This document shows positions 32,746-42,565 of a stretch of 64,000 bases of DNA, one piece after another. The DNA is from Burkholderia ambifaria AMMD. Its GTDB lineage: Bacteria > Pseudomonadota > Gammaproteobacteria > Burkholderiales > Burkholderiaceae. How positions within the stretch are numbered: the stretch's first letter is position 1; each line of letters begins with the position of its first letter. Both the position numbers and the translations under genes were made by a program. The stretch lies in the NCBI RefSeq assembly GCF_000203915.1, contig NC_008390.1:310001-374000 (forward strand), written 5' to 3'. The notes below the pieces were generated by a model that searched no databases, was not told the origin of the DNA, and saw only the letters and a program-made list of their open reading frames with translations.

Positions 32746-33741
32746 ATGTGGATCAAAACCCCTTTGCGCACCGTACTGACCGGCGGTGATATCGCGCAGA
32801 GCCAGATTACGCCGCGCGCGGTGTTCGAGAACCGGCGGCGCGTATTGCAGGCAGCCGGCCTGGCGGCGGCGGGCGGATTGCTGGGCGGCAGCGGCGCGGC
32901 GTTCGCCGCGTATGCGTCGCCCGACGCGCGGGCCGCGAAGCTTGCGGCGCAAACCAACCCGAAGTTCGTCGCGGCCGACAAGGTGACGCCGTTCAAGGAC
33001 ATCACGTCCTACAACAACTACTACGAATTCGGCACCGACAAGGGCGACCCGGCGCAGAACGCGGGCACGTTGCGGCCGCGCCCGTGGCGCGTGAGTGTCG
33101 AGGGCGAGGTGCTGCATCCGAAGGTATTCGATCTCGACGAACTGCTGAAGCTCGCGCCGCTCGAGGAGCGCGTGTATCGGCTGCGCTGCGTCGAGGGCTG
33201 GTCGATGGTGATTCCATGGATCGGCGTGCCGCTGTCCGAGCTGATCAAGCGCGTGCAGCCGACCGGCAACGCGAAATACGTGCAGTTCATCACGCTGGCC
33301 GATCCGTCGCAGATGCCGGGGTTGTCGACGCCGGTGCTCGACTGGCCGTACTCGGAAGGGCTGCGGATGGACGAGGCGATGAATCCGCTGACGCTGCTGA
33401 CGATGGGCGTCTATGGTCAGGTGCTGCCGAACCAGAACGGCGCGCCGGTGCGCATCGTCGTGCCGTGGAAGTACGGCTTCAAGAGCGCGAAGTCGCTCGT
33501 GAAGATCCGCTTCGTCGACAAGCAGCCGAAGACGAGCTGGAACACGTATGCGTCGAACGAATACGGTTTCTATTCGAACGTGAATCCGAACGTCGACCAC
33601 CCGCGCTGGAGCCAGGCGACCGAGCGCCGGATCGGCGAGGACGGCTTCTTCACGCCGAAGCGCAAGACGCTGATGTTCAACGGCTACGGCGATCTCGTCG
33701 CGTCGATGTATCAGGGCATGGATCTGAAAAAGAATTTCTGA
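32746..33741 (+). CDS. msrP: Periplasmic methionine sulfoxide reductase, catalytic subunit MsrP
   Basis: Molybdopterin enzyme that repairs oxidised methionine in periplasmic proteins. The 331-residue start at ATG 32746 follows an AGGAGGAG site. A twin-arginine signal is visible ([16 protein letters not shown], residues 29-44). The molybdenum-ligand cysteine is C148 in [15 protein letters not shown]. The electron-donating membrane partner msrQ starts 20 bases downstream. Confidence 0.95.
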   Translation: MWIKTPLRTVLTGGDIAQSQITPRAVFENRRRVLQAAGLAAAGGLLGGSGAAFAAYASPDARAAKLAAQTNPKFVAADKVTPFKDITSYNNYYEFGTDKGDPAQNAGTLRPRPWRVSVEGEVLHPKVFDLDELLKLAPLEERVYRLRCVEGWSMVIPWIGVPLSELIKRVQPTGNAKYVQFITLADPSQMPGLSTPVLDWPYSEGLRMDEAMNPLTLLTMGVYGQVLPNQNGAPVRIVVPWKYGFKSAKSLVKIRFVDKQPKTSWNTYASNEYGFYSNVNPNVDHPRWSQATERRIGEDGFFTPKRKTLMFNGYGDLVASMYQGMDLKKNF

Positions 33742-33761
33742 GCGCGACGGTGAGAAACGAC

Positions 33762-34451
33762 ATGCCTCCTTCGACACTGGAGCCCGTGCGCACGTCCGGC
33801 ACGCGCACGGCAGCCGCGGGTAGCGCCCGGGCCGGCGCCGTGCGTACGACGTCGCCGCGCTGGCTGGTGCCCGCCAAGGTGCTGGTTTTCGCGGCCGGCC
33901 TCTATCCGCTCGCACGACTCGTGCTGTTCGGGCTGACCGACCGGCTCGGTGCGAACCCGATCGAGTTCATCACGCGTTCGACGGGCCTCTGGACGCTGGT
34001 CATGCTCTGCATCACGCTCGCTATCACGCCGCTTCGGCACGTGACGAGCGTTCCCGCGTTGTTGCGTTTTCGCCGGATGATCGGCCTGTTCGCGTTCTTT
34101 TACGCGACGCTGCATTTCACGACGTACCTGTGGTTCGACAAGTGGTTCGACGTGCTCGCGATCCTGAAGGATGTCGGCAAGCGTCCGTTCATCACGGTCG
34201 GCTTCGTTGCATTCGTGCTGCTGATTCCGCTGGCCGCGACATCGCCGCGTGCGATGGTGCGCCGGCTCGGCCGTCGCTGGGCTACGCTGCATCGCGCGAT
34301 CTATGCGATCGCGCTGTTCGCCGTGCTGCATTTCTGGTGGATGCGGGCCGGCAAGCACGATCTCGCGCAGCCGAAGCTCTACGCGACGATCGTCGCGGTG
34401 CTGCTCGGCTGGCGGCTGCTTGCATGGGGCTGGCGGCGCGTCCGTACCTGA
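33762..34451 (+). CDS. msrQ: Heme-binding membrane subunit MsrQ of methionine sulfoxide reductase
   Basis: Inner-membrane cytochrome that passes electrons from the respiratory chain to MsrP. The 229 residues include about six transmembrane helices of the ferric reductase-like family, with histidines in ITPLRHVTS, YATLHFTTYLW and RATLHRAIYAIALFAVLHFWW as likely heme ligands. The N-terminal 40 residues are a non-conserved Arg/Ala-rich extension. Operon with msrP. Confidence 0.93.
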   Translation: MPPSTLEPVRTSGTRTAAAGSARAGAVRTTSPRWLVPAKVLVFAAGLYPLARLVLFGLTDRLGANPIEFITRSTGLWTLVMLCITLAITPLRHVTSVPALLRFRRMIGLFAFFYATLHFTTYLWFDKWFDVLAILKDVGKRPFITVGFVAFVLLIPLAATSPRAMVRRLGRRWATLHRAIYAIALFAVLHFWWMRAGKHDLAQPKLYATIVAVLLGWRLLAWGWRRVRT

Positions 34452-34472
34452 CGTGGCGGGCCCGAAAAACAA

Positions 34473-34499
34473 AAGGCGATGACCGGAAGTCATCGCCTT
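34473..34499 (-). terminator. Terminator of lptM
   Basis: A perfect 11-bp stem (AAGGCGATGAC and GTCATCGCCTT, loop of 5) is followed on the minus strand by TTGTTTTTCGGG; on the plus strand there is no T run. Confidence 0.8.
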
Positions 34500-34536
34500 G
34501 GGGCGCCAGAGAAACCGCCGCGGCGGCGGCGCGCGA

Positions 34537-34815
34537 CTACTGCGCGGCGGCCGGGCCTGATGCCGGCGTGGCGGGCTTCGGCGCACTGCTCGACAGCTCG
34601 GGCGACAGCGTGAGCGGCGTGCCGGAAGAATCGGGAATACTGTCGGACGCGTTTTCATCGGTCGGCTTGACGTCCGACGGCGGCGTGTCCTGCTGCTGGA
34701 TGGGCTTCGCCGGCAACGGGGGCACGGTAGGCAGATAGAGCGGACCGCGTTGCCCGCAGCCGGCAAGAATCGCCAAAGCCGCTACAATCGCGCTCATCCG
34801 GAAAACGACTCGCAT
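34537..34815 (-). CDS. lptM: LptM-like lipoprotein (YifL/LppL family)
   Basis: Small outer membrane lipoprotein; in E. coli LptM assists oxidative maturation of the LptD LPS translocon. The 92-residue protein has a signal peptide and lipobox LAGC (residues 17-20), followed by GQRGPLYLP, the family signature, then a Pro/Ser-rich tail. Divergent from cyaY, a conserved pairing. In Pseudomonas and Neisseria the homolog is followed by lysA; here msrQ is next instead. Confidence 0.88.
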   Translation of the reverse strand: MRVVFRMSAIVAALAILAGCGQRGPLYLPTVPPLPAKPIQQQDTPPSDVKPTDENASDSIPDSSGTPLTLSPELSSSAPKPATPASGPAAAQ

Positions 34816-34839
34816 GATCGTCCCTGAGCAATTATTTAA

Positions 34840-35181
<342 letters not shown>

Positions 35182-35232
35182 CGACGCTCGCCCGCCCGCC
35201 GGGCGCCGATACGTCGGATCAATGCACAAAGA

Positions 35233-35259
35233 AAAAGCGCCCCAGCGGGGCGCTTTTTT
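35233..35259. terminator. Bidirectional terminator between cyaY and mrcA
   Basis: A perfect 11-bp stem (AAAAGCGCCCC, loop AGC, GGGGCGCTTTT) with T tracts on both strands serves the convergent genes. Confidence 0.93.
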
Positions 35260-35276
35260 CATGGCCGGGCCGTTCG

Positions 35277-37670
35277 TCAGTGGCCGCGGAACAGGTTCAT
35301 GATGTCCTGCTTTTCCTGCTCGTCGACGTGCGGCACCGGTTCCTCGGTGTCCTGCACAGCCGGCGCCTGCGGCACGCCGACCGTCGATACGAAGCCGTGC
35401 CCCGGCGTGAACTCGGTGAAGTACAGCTCGCCGCCGATCGACTGGACGTCGTCCGGCATCGTCGGCTTGAACTCCGGCACGCCCTTCAGCGCCGCACCCA
35501 TGTATTCGATCCAGACCGGCAGCGACAGGCCGCCGCCGGTTTCGCGATCGCCGAGGCTGCGCGGATTGTCGTAGCCGATCCATGCGATCGCCGCGAGCGT
35601 GTGCTGGTAGCCGGCGAACCACGCGTCGTGCGAGTCGTTCGTCGTACCAGTCTTGCCCGCGAGGTCGGTGCGCTTCAGCACGTTGGTGCGTGCGCCCGTG
35701 CCGCGCTGCGCGACGCTCTGCAGCAGGCTGTTCGTCACGTACGCGTTGCGTGCGTCGATCGCGCGCGGCGCGTTCTGCTCGGCGATGAGCGGCTGCGCGC
35801 GTGCGACGATCGCGCCGTTCGGATCGGTCACTTCGGCGATCAGATACGGGTTCACGCGGAAGCCGCCGTTCGCGAACACCGAGTACGCGCCGGCCATCTG
35901 CAGCGGCGTGACCTGGCCCGCACCGAGCGCCATCGGCAGGTAGGCCGGATGGCGGTCGGCGTCGAAGCCGAAGCGCGTGATGTACTGCTGCGCGTACTTC
36001 GTGCCGATCTGGTTCAGGATCCGGATCGACACGAGGTTGCGTGAGCGCTGCAGCGCGGTGCGCATCGACATCGGACCTTCGAAGCCGCCGCCGTAGTTCT
36101 TCGGTTCCCACGGCTGGCCGCCGGTTTCCGCGGCGCTGAAATACAGCGGGCCGTCGTTGATCACCGTGGCCGGCCCGAGGCCCTTGTCGAGTGACGCCGA
36201 GTAGATGAACGGCTTGAACGACGAACCCGGTTGCCGCCACGCCTGCGTGACGTGGTTGAACTTGTTCTTGTTGTAGTCGAAGCCGCCGACGAGCGAGCGG
36301 ATCGCGCCGTCTTGCGGGACGATCGAGATGAACGCGCCCTCGACCTGCGGCAACTGCGTGATCGACCACTTGCCGGCGTCGTTCTTCACGACACGGACGA
36401 TCGCGCCCGGGCGGATGCGGCGGTTCGGCTGCGCGTTGGCCGACAGCGCGCCCGACGCGAAGCGCAGGTTGTCGCCTTCGATCGTCGCGGTGCTGCCGTC
36501 GATGAAGGCTACCGTGATCTGGCGCGGGGTGGCCGCGGTGACGACCGCCGCGATCAATTCGCCGTTGTCGGGATGCTCGAGCAGCGCGTCGTCGATCGCC
36601 TGTTCGCGGTCGTCGGCGCCGGCCGGCAGCTCGATGAAGCCTTCCGGCCCGCGATAGCCGTGGCGACGCTCGTAATCCATGATGCCCTTGCGCAGCGCGG
36701 TGTACGCGACCTGCTGGTCGGCGGAATCGATCGTCGTGACGACGTTGAAGCCGCGCGTGTAGGTTTCCTCGCGGTACTGCGCATACATCATCTGCCGGAC
36801 CATTTCCGCGACGTACTCGGCGTGCACGCTGAACTCGCGGCCCGCGCCCTTGACGACGAGCGGCTGCGCGGCAGCCTCGTCGTACTGCTCGCGCGTGATG
36901 AAGTTCAGCTCGAGCATCCGCTGCAGGATGTATTCCTGGCGGACCTTCGCGCGCTTCGGGTTGACGACCGGGTTATACGCGGACGGCGCCTTCGGCAGCC
37001 CCGCTAGCATCGCCGCTTCCGCGAGCGTGATGTCCTTCAGGTCCTTGCCGAAATACACGCGCGCGGCGCTCGCGAAGCCGTACGCACGCTGGCCGAGATA
37101 GATCTGATTCATATAGACCTCGAGAATCTGATCCTTCGTCAGCGCGCGCTCGATGCGGTACGCGAGCAGCATCTCGTAGATCTTGCGCGTGTAGGTCTTC
37201 TCGCTCGACAGGAAGAAGTTGCGCGCGACCTGCATCGTGATCGTGCTCGCGCCCTGCGACGCATGGCCGTTCGTCAGCGCGACGAAGCCGGCGCGGGCGA
37301 TGCCGGTGAGGTCGACGCCGCCGTGATCGTAGAAGCGTGCGTCCTCGATCGCGAGGATCGCCTTCTTGAGCGAGTCGGGCACCTCCTTGAAATGGACGAT
37401 GTCGCGGCGTTCCTCGCCGAATTCGCCGATCAGCACGTGATCGGACGTGTAGATGCGCAGCGGTACCTTCGGACGATAGTCGGTCAGCGCGTCGAGCGAC
37501 GGCATGTTCGGCCACGCGACGACGAGCGCGTAGCCGAGCACGAGGCCGCCGGCCACGACGAGGGCCACGCACATCGCGGCGACGCCGATCAGGGCTTTCT
37601 GCCACCAGGGCCGTTTCTTCGGCTCCGGCGGGGGAGGCGGGGACGTAGGAGACGTGGATTGCATAGGCAT
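35277..37670 (-). CDS. mrcA: Penicillin-binding protein 1A (bifunctional transglycosylase/transpeptidase)
   Basis: Class A PBP that polymerises and cross-links peptidoglycan. From the chosen ATG (37670) it has 797 residues: a Pro-rich cytoplasmic tail, one membrane anchor, the glycosyltransferase domain with the catalytic Glu in AIEDARFYDHGGVD (about residue 109) and QGASTITMQ. An OB-like insert follows. The transpeptidase domain has S483-x-x-K486 (PGSSFKPF), SRN and KTG (AGKTGTTND). An in-frame ATG two codons later is equally possible. Divergent from pilM, as in Pseudomonas. Confidence 0.95.
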   Translation of the reverse strand: MPMQSTSPTSPPPPPEPKKRPWWQKALIGVAAMCVALVVAGGLVLGYALVVAWPNMPSLDALTDYRPKVPLRIYTSDHVLIGEFGEERRDIVHFKEVPDSLKKAILAIEDARFYDHGGVDLTGIARAGFVALTNGHASQGASTITMQVARNFFLSSEKTYTRKIYEMLLAYRIERALTKDQILEVYMNQIYLGQRAYGFASAARVYFGKDLKDITLAEAAMLAGLPKAPSAYNPVVNPKRAKVRQEYILQRMLELNFITREQYDEAAAQPLVVKGAGREFSVHAEYVAEMVRQMMYAQYREETYTRGFNVVTTIDSADQQVAYTALRKGIMDYERRHGYRGPEGFIELPAGADDREQAIDDALLEHPDNGELIAAVVTAATPRQITVAFIDGSTATIEGDNLRFASGALSANAQPNRRIRPGAIVRVVKNDAGKWSITQLPQVEGAFISIVPQDGAIRSLVGGFDYNKNKFNHVTQAWRQPGSSFKPFIYSASLDKGLGPATVINDGPLYFSAAETGGQPWEPKNYGGGFEGPMSMRTALQRSRNLVSIRILNQIGTKYAQQYITRFGFDADRHPAYLPMALGAGQVTPLQMAGAYSVFANGGFRVNPYLIAEVTDPNGAIVARAQPLIAEQNAPRAIDARNAYVTNSLLQSVAQRGTGARTNVLKRTDLAGKTGTTNDSHDAWFAGYQHTLAAIAWIGYDNPRSLGDRETGGGLSLPVWIEYMGAALKGVPEFKPTMPDDVQSIGGELYFTEFTPGHGFVSTVGVPQAPAVQDTEEPVPHVDEQEKQDIMNLFRGH

Positions 37671-37890
37671 ACCGGAAAACAGTCCCGCGATTATAGCTGC
37701 CCGGTAAGACCGGCCCTGACGCGACGGGTGGCCGGCGAAAAGCGGCGCATCGCGGTGCCGCCAGCATAACGTCCGCGCGGCCGCCGCGCGCCACGCCTGG
37801 CCGTCCGGCCGACTGTCGGAGGCACGCGCCACTTTGCAGAATCAGGCATCGGAAACGCGGCGTGGGCCGCAACGAGCGCGGGAGGCTGGG

Positions 37891-38814
37891 ATGACAGCAC
37901 GATGGGCGGCGCGGTTCGCGCCGGGCAGGCACCGTTCGACGGGCATCGACGTCGGGGCGGACGAGGTGAGAGTAGCCGTGCTGAGCCGGCGCGGCCGGGG
38001 CGCGGATGTGCGGGTCGAAGGGCTCGAGCGGGAGCCGGTGGGACTCGCGGACGGGCCGGAGGACGCGCGCTGGGCCGCGGTCGCGCGGGCGCTGGCGGCC
38101 GCCGTGTCGCGGCTGTCGGCGGCAGGCGTGCGCTGCGACGCGCATGGCGTGATGGCGCTGCGCGACGACGAAATGCGCACGGCAACGCTCGACCTGGCCG
38201 GGCGCGAGGACGTCGCCCACGCCGCCCGGCAGGCGGCCGAACGCATCTCGGGGCTGGCGCCGGACAGTTTCGCGTTCGACTGGCGGCAGGAAGGCGGCGA
38301 ACATTCGGGCGAGATCGCGGTCGCCGTGGCGCCGCAGGCCTTGCTCGAGCGGCGGGTCGACGTGGCCGCGCAGGCCGGCATCGACCTGACGGCCGTCGAC
38401 GGCGAGTCGGCCGCCGCGCTGCGCGCATTGCGCCATGCCGCGCAGTTCGAGCTCGACGCGCACGGCCCGTACGCCGCATTCTGGTTCGGCGACACGGGTG
38501 TGCGCGGCTGGCGGGTCGACGGCCCGGTCGCCGCACCTGTGCTCGCGGTATCCGGCGACGTGCAGGCGGCGCTCCCCGACGCATTGCGCCAGTGCGTATT
38601 CGAGCCGGTGCGCTGCGTGCTCGTGGCCGGCGACGCGCGCTGCATCGCCCGCTGCGGTACGTCGGTCGCCGACATCGGAGATGCACTCGGCGTGGCGGCG
38701 GTGCCGTTCGACTGCACGGGATGGAACGGGCTGCCGGGCGAGCCCGGCGGTGTGCCGGACGCTGCGGCATTTGCGCTCGCGGTCGGGCTGGCGCTGCGCG
38801 GGGTGTGGGAATGA
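37891..38814 (+). CDS. pilM: PilM-like type IV pilus assembly ATPase-fold protein
   Basis: Cytoplasmic actin-like protein that binds the N-terminus of PilN and links the pilus alignment complex to the motor. The start MTARWAARFAPGRHRSTGIDVG follows GGGAGG and gives 307 residues. The STGIDVGADEVRVAVL segment is the first phosphate-binding motif of the fold. Sequence is divergent from Pseudomonas PilM, so the call rests partly on gene order (mrcA-pilMNOPQ-aroK). Overlaps pilN by ATGA. Confidence 0.8.
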   Translation: MTARWAARFAPGRHRSTGIDVGADEVRVAVLSRRGRGADVRVEGLEREPVGLADGPEDARWAAVARALAAAVSRLSAAGVRCDAHGVMALRDDEMRTATLDLAGREDVAHAARQAAERISGLAPDSFAFDWRQEGGEHSGEIAVAVAPQALLERRVDVAAQAGIDLTAVDGESAAALRALRHAAQFELDAHGPYAAFWFGDTGVRGWRVDGPVAAPVLAVSGDVQAALPDALRQCVFEPVRCVLVAGDARCIARCGTSVADIGDALGVAAVPFDCTGWNGLPGEPGGVPDAAAFALAVGLALRGVWE

Positions 38815-39443
38815 TGGCCGATACGGGGTTCGGGCGGACTAGCGCCGGCCACGCCGCGCTCGGCGGCTTCAATCTGCTGCCGTACCGGGAGCGGCTGGCG
38901 CACGCGTTGCGGCGGCGCCGTGCCACGCAGTGCGGAGCAGCGATCGTGCTCGGCGTATTCGGGGCCTGCGTGTGGACGGGCGCGCAGACTATGTGGAGAT
39001 GGGGCGTGGATGCCGAGCGTGCGCGTGTGGAGGCGCAACTGCGGCAATTGGAGCCCAAGGTCGCGGCCGTCCGGCGCGCCGCCGGCGTGGCCGCCGACCT
39101 CGCGCAACGCGATGCGCGGTCGGTCGTGCTTGCCGCGCCTTACCGGCGTGCCACGGGGCTGCTTGTGACGCTGGCTCAGGTGCGCGACGACACCGTGCGG
39201 CTCGACGCATTGCGCACGACTTCGTCGGGCGCCGTGCTCGACGCGCGCGCGACGAGTTACCGGGCGGCCGCGCGGTGGCTCGCGCGGATCGCGGCCGAGC
39301 AGCGCGACTGGCGATTCGATATCGGAGAGCTGACACAGGCTTCGGCCATGCCGGTCACGGCGTCAGCCGCGCCGTTCCGGTTTTCCGTACAGGTGCGCTG
39401 GCACGACGCGTCGCCGCAAGGCGCAGCGGGAGGCGGCGCATGA
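38811..39443 (+). CDS. pilN: PilN-like type IV pilus inner membrane protein
   Basis: Bitopic inner membrane protein of the pilus alignment subcomplex. The 210 residues carry the conserved N-terminal FNLLPYRER motif that docks on PilM, one membrane helix (AAIVLGVFGACVWTGA) and a periplasmic coiled coil and ferredoxin-like domain. ATGA overlaps on both sides indicate translational coupling with pilM and pilO. Confidence 0.85.
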   Translation: MMADTGFGRTSAGHAALGGFNLLPYRERLAHALRRRRATQCGAAIVLGVFGACVWTGAQTMWRWGVDAERARVEAQLRQLEPKVAAVRRAAGVAADLAQRDARSVVLAAPYRRATGLLVTLAQVRDDTVRLDALRTTSSGAVLDARATSYRAAARWLARIAAEQRDWRFDIGELTQASAMPVTASAAPFRFSVQVRWHDASPQGAAGGGA

Positions 39444-40312
39444 CGGCGATCGTGCATAGGTCCGTGCCGCGCGTTGCCGGGGCGCTTGGCCACGTGACGC
39501 GGGTGTCGCCGGCCACCGCGCACGCCGTCGGCTGCGTGGTGGCATTCGTGTCCGTGCTGCTGGGCGGCATTCATCTGATGGATGCCGGCGACTGGAGCGG
39601 GCTCACGCGCAGTCGCGCATTGCTGGCGACGGCACAGGTGCGTGCCGCTGAAACGCAGCGCGCACTCGCCGCCGCGCAACGGCACGACCCGGCCCCGGGC
39701 TCGGTTGCCGGGCGCAATGTCAGCGCGACGCGTGCGCCGGCGTGGCCCGCGCTGATGCTGGAACTGGCCGACCTGGCCGGAGTGAGCGGACTGCGGATCG
39801 TGTCGATCGAACCGCAGCGCGCCGACGATGCGGCACCGGACGGCCGACGCACGGTGCGGATGGTCGCGGACGGCGGCTTTCCGGCGCTGTTGCGGCTGAT
39901 GGGCGGGCTGGCAGGGTTGCCCGCGCTGGTGGTGCCGTCGGTCCTGCATATCGAACGAAAACCGCCCACGGCGCGGGTCGACATGACGATCGACGTATTT
40001 CCGGCGCTCCCGGGAGCCCGTTTGCCGGGTGGCGCGGCGCCCATGCTCGCCGGTGCGTCAGGCGACGATCCATTCGGCGGCGCGGGTTCGCTTCCGGTAG
40101 CCGACGATGCGGTGCCGCGTCTGGCCGGCACGATTCGCGACGCGCGCGCCGGGCTTGCGTTGTTCGACGCCGGTGACGGCGGGTTCGCGACCGTCGCGCG
40201 GGGCGAAGCGCTTGGGGCCGCGCGGGTGATGCGCGTCGAAGCCGATGCCGTAACGCTTGCAACGGCCGATGGCGCGCGCCGGTTCGTCATGGACGACGGA
40301 GGTCGTCCATGA
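39440..40312 (+). CDS. pilO: PilO-PilP fusion-like type IV pilus assembly protein
   Basis: The 290-residue protein has a membrane helix near residues 28-48 (AVGCVVAFVSVLLGGIHLM), a PilO-like periplasmic region, a Pro/Gly-rich linker (about 190-220) and a C-terminal domain of about 60 residues (RLAGTIRDARAGLALFDAGD...). That domain resembles PilP, which normally contacts the PilQ secretin. No separate pilP gene exists between this gene and pilQ. The PilP lipobox is absent. Fusion is an inference from length and motif order. Confidence 0.72.
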   Translation: MTAIVHRSVPRVAGALGHVTRVSPATAHAVGCVVAFVSVLLGGIHLMDAGDWSGLTRSRALLATAQVRAAETQRALAAAQRHDPAPGSVAGRNVSATRAPAWPALMLELADLAGVSGLRIVSIEPQRADDAAPDGRRTVRMVADGGFPALLRLMGGLAGLPALVVPSVLHIERKPPTARVDMTIDVFPALPGARLPGGAAPMLAGASGDDPFGGAGSLPVADDAVPRLAGTIRDARAGLALFDAGDGGFATVARGEALGAARVMRVEADAVTLATADGARRFVMDDGGRP

Positions 40313-41970
40313 CGAAATACGGATGGTGGGCGATCGCATTCCAGGTCGCATCATGCATGGCCGCGGCACACGCGGCGCTACCGCCTTTGCCTCCGTTGCC
40401 CCCTTTGCCGCCGGCCGGCTGGTCGATCGCATCGATGCAGGCGTCCGTTGAGGACACACCGCTGCCGCACGGCGCGCTCGATGGCGCGGACGGCATGAAT
40501 GGTGCCGCCTCCACACAGGACGGCCCACAGCCGTTCGATCGGGCCGCGCGTGCAGCCGTTCGGGCAGGCACGACCGCGCCGGTACCGTTGCTGGAAGGGC
40601 CGCCGATCCCCTTGCCGCCGCCGACGCGCATGAGCGACGCCGCGGCGCGGCACCCCGGCGATGCGGACGACGCGCGGCGGATCTCGCTGAACCTGCAAGG
40701 CGCCGGGCTCGCGGCTGCATTCGATGCGCTCGCACGATTCACCGGGCTCAACATCATCGTCGGTGAACAGGTGCGCGGCACCGTGACGTTACGTCTGAAC
40801 AATGTCCGCTGGCGCGATGCGTTCGATACGTTGCTCGATACGCACGGGCTGGCCATGTCGCGGCGCGGCAACGTGATCTGGGTCACGCCGGCGGCCGAAC
40901 TCGCGGCGCGGGAGCGCGAGCGCTTCGAAACGCACGCCCGCGCGGCCGAGCTGGAGCCGCTCGCGAGCCGGACCTTCGCGCTGCATTACCCGCGCGCGCT
41001 GGACGTGCAGCGGCTGCTGGCCGGTGCGACCGGCCAGCGCCTGCTGTCGAAACGCGGCGCGGCGGCGGCCGATCCGCGCACGAACCTGCTGTTCGTCACC
41101 GATCTTGCGCCGCGCATCGCGCAGATCGCGGGGCTGATCGACGCGATCGACCGGCCGTCGCGACAGGTGCGGATCGAGGCGCGCATCGTCGAAGGCGAAC
41201 AGGGCTTCTCGCGTAACCTCGGTGCTCGCATCGCGTTGCGCGCGCAGGGACGGGCGCCCACCGCCGACGGCGCGGCATCCGCGACCGACACGCGCAACGC
41301 GCTCGATCTCGCCGCGCGGCCGCTCGGCGGCTTCGAGGCGGCGACGGCCGGCTTCACGTTGTTCGCCGCGCCGCTGAGCCGCGTGCTCGACGTCGAGCTG
41401 AGCGCGCTCGAGGCGCAGGGGCGGGGCCAGATCGTCTCCAGCCCGCGGGTGGTCACGGCCGACCGCGTGAAGGCGATCGTCGAACAGGGCTCGGAGCTGC
41501 CGTATCAGGCCAAGGTCGGCAATGGCGTGAGCGGCGTGCAGTTCCGCCGCGCGACACTGAAGCTCGAGGTCGAGCCGCAGATCACGCCCGACGGGCGGGT
41601 CGTGCTCGACCTCGACGTGACGAAGGACAGCATCGGCGAGCCGACCGCGGCCGGCCCCGCGATCCATACGAAGCACGTCCAGACGCGCGTGGAGGTCGAA
41701 AACGGCGGGACGGTCGCGATCGGCGGGATTTACGAGCAGTTGAACCGGGATGATGTGACGCGGGTGCCGCTCTTGGGCAAAATACCGGTACTGGGCGCGC
41801 TTTTCCGGCACCGCGCGCGGCGCGACCAGCGCAGCGAACTGGTCGTCTTCATCACGCCGACGGTCGTCGGCACGCAGTGCGCGACGTCCAGCGCGGGCGA
41901 TGCGGACGCGGGAAAAAGGGGGCCGGAAGCGGGTGGCGCAGGCTCGACAAGGCAGCCGCTTTGCCAGTAA
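40309..41970 (+). CDS. pilQ: PilQ-type secretin
   Basis: Outer membrane secretin pore for type IV pili. The 553 residues have a signal peptide (ending near AAHA), four tandem Leu-Pro-Pro units (24-35), about 85 low-complexity residues, an STN/N0 domain ([22 protein letters not shown]), an N1 domain and the secretin core ending [16 protein letters not shown] and [13 protein letters not shown] domains typical of long PilQ proteins are missing. ATGA overlap with pilO; aroK follows. Confidence 0.88.
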   Translation: MTKYGWWAIAFQVASCMAAAHAALPPLPPLPPLPPAGWSIASMQASVEDTPLPHGALDGADGMNGAASTQDGPQPFDRAARAAVRAGTTAPVPLLEGPPIPLPPPTRMSDAAARHPGDADDARRISLNLQGAGLAAAFDALARFTGLNIIVGEQVRGTVTLRLNNVRWRDAFDTLLDTHGLAMSRRGNVIWVTPAAELAARERERFETHARAAELEPLASRTFALHYPRALDVQRLLAGATGQRLLSKRGAAAADPRTNLLFVTDLAPRIAQIAGLIDAIDRPSRQVRIEARIVEGEQGFSRNLGARIALRAQGRAPTADGAASATDTRNALDLAARPLGGFEAATAGFTLFAAPLSRVLDVELSALEAQGRGQIVSSPRVVTADRVKAIVEQGSELPYQAKVGNGVSGVQFRRATLKLEVEPQITPDGRVVLDLDVTKDSIGEPTAAGPAIHTKHVQTRVEVENGGTVAIGGIYEQLNRDDVTRVPLLGKIPVLGALFRHRARRDQRSELVVFITPTVVGTQCATSSAGDADAGKRGPEAGGAGSTRQPLCQ

Positions 41971-42010
41971 GCTGCGCCACACACCAGCAAGATTCAAGCA
42001 GAGGAAGCCG

Positions 42011-42565
42011 TTGCAAGCGCGGGACCCACACGCAAACGTATTTTTCGTCGGCCTTATGGGAGCGGGTAAGACCACCGTGGGCCGTGCGGTCGCGCGCCGG
42101 CTCGACAGGACGTTCTTCGACTCCGACCACGAAATCGAGGCCCGCACGGGTGCGCGCATTCCGGTGATCTTCGAGATGGAAGGCGAGGCCGGCTTTCGCG
42201 ACCGCGAATCGCAGGTGATCGCGGATCTCACGCAGCGCGAGAACATCGTGCTCGCGACGGGCGGCGGCGCGGTGTTGCGCGCCGAAAATCGCGATTGCCT
42301 GAAAGGCCACGGCATCGTCATCTATCTGCGCGCCAATCCGCACGATCTGTGGCTGCGCACGCGCAAGGACAAGAACCGCCCGCTGTTGCAGACCGGCGAC
42401 CCGAAGGCGCGTCTCGAAGCGCTCTACGAAGTGCGCGATCCGCTGTACCGCGAATGCGCGGACTTCATCATCGAGACCGGCCGTCCGTCGGTCAACGGCC
42501 TCGTCAACATGGTGCTGATGCAACTCGAACTCGCAGGCGTCATCGCCAAGCCGCTACAAGCATGA
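42011..42565 (+). CDS. aroK: Shikimate kinase
   Basis: Phosphorylates shikimate in aromatic amino acid synthesis. Starting at TTG (42011, after GAGGAAG) gives 184 residues beginning [14 protein letters not shown]. The Walker A motif is [16 protein letters not shown], the shikimate-binding FRDRES arginine and the GGGAV loop are present. Upstream in-frame reading overlaps the pilQ end and is not conserved. Overlaps aroB by ATGA. Confidence 0.94.
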   Translation: MQARDPHANVFFVGLMGAGKTTVGRAVARRLDRTFFDSDHEIEARTGARIPVIFEMEGEAGFRDRESQVIADLTQRENIVLATGGGAVLRAENRDCLKGHGIVIYLRANPHDLWLRTRKDKNRPLLQTGDPKARLEALYEVRDPLYRECADFIIETGRPSVNGLVNMVLMQLELAGVIAKPLQA

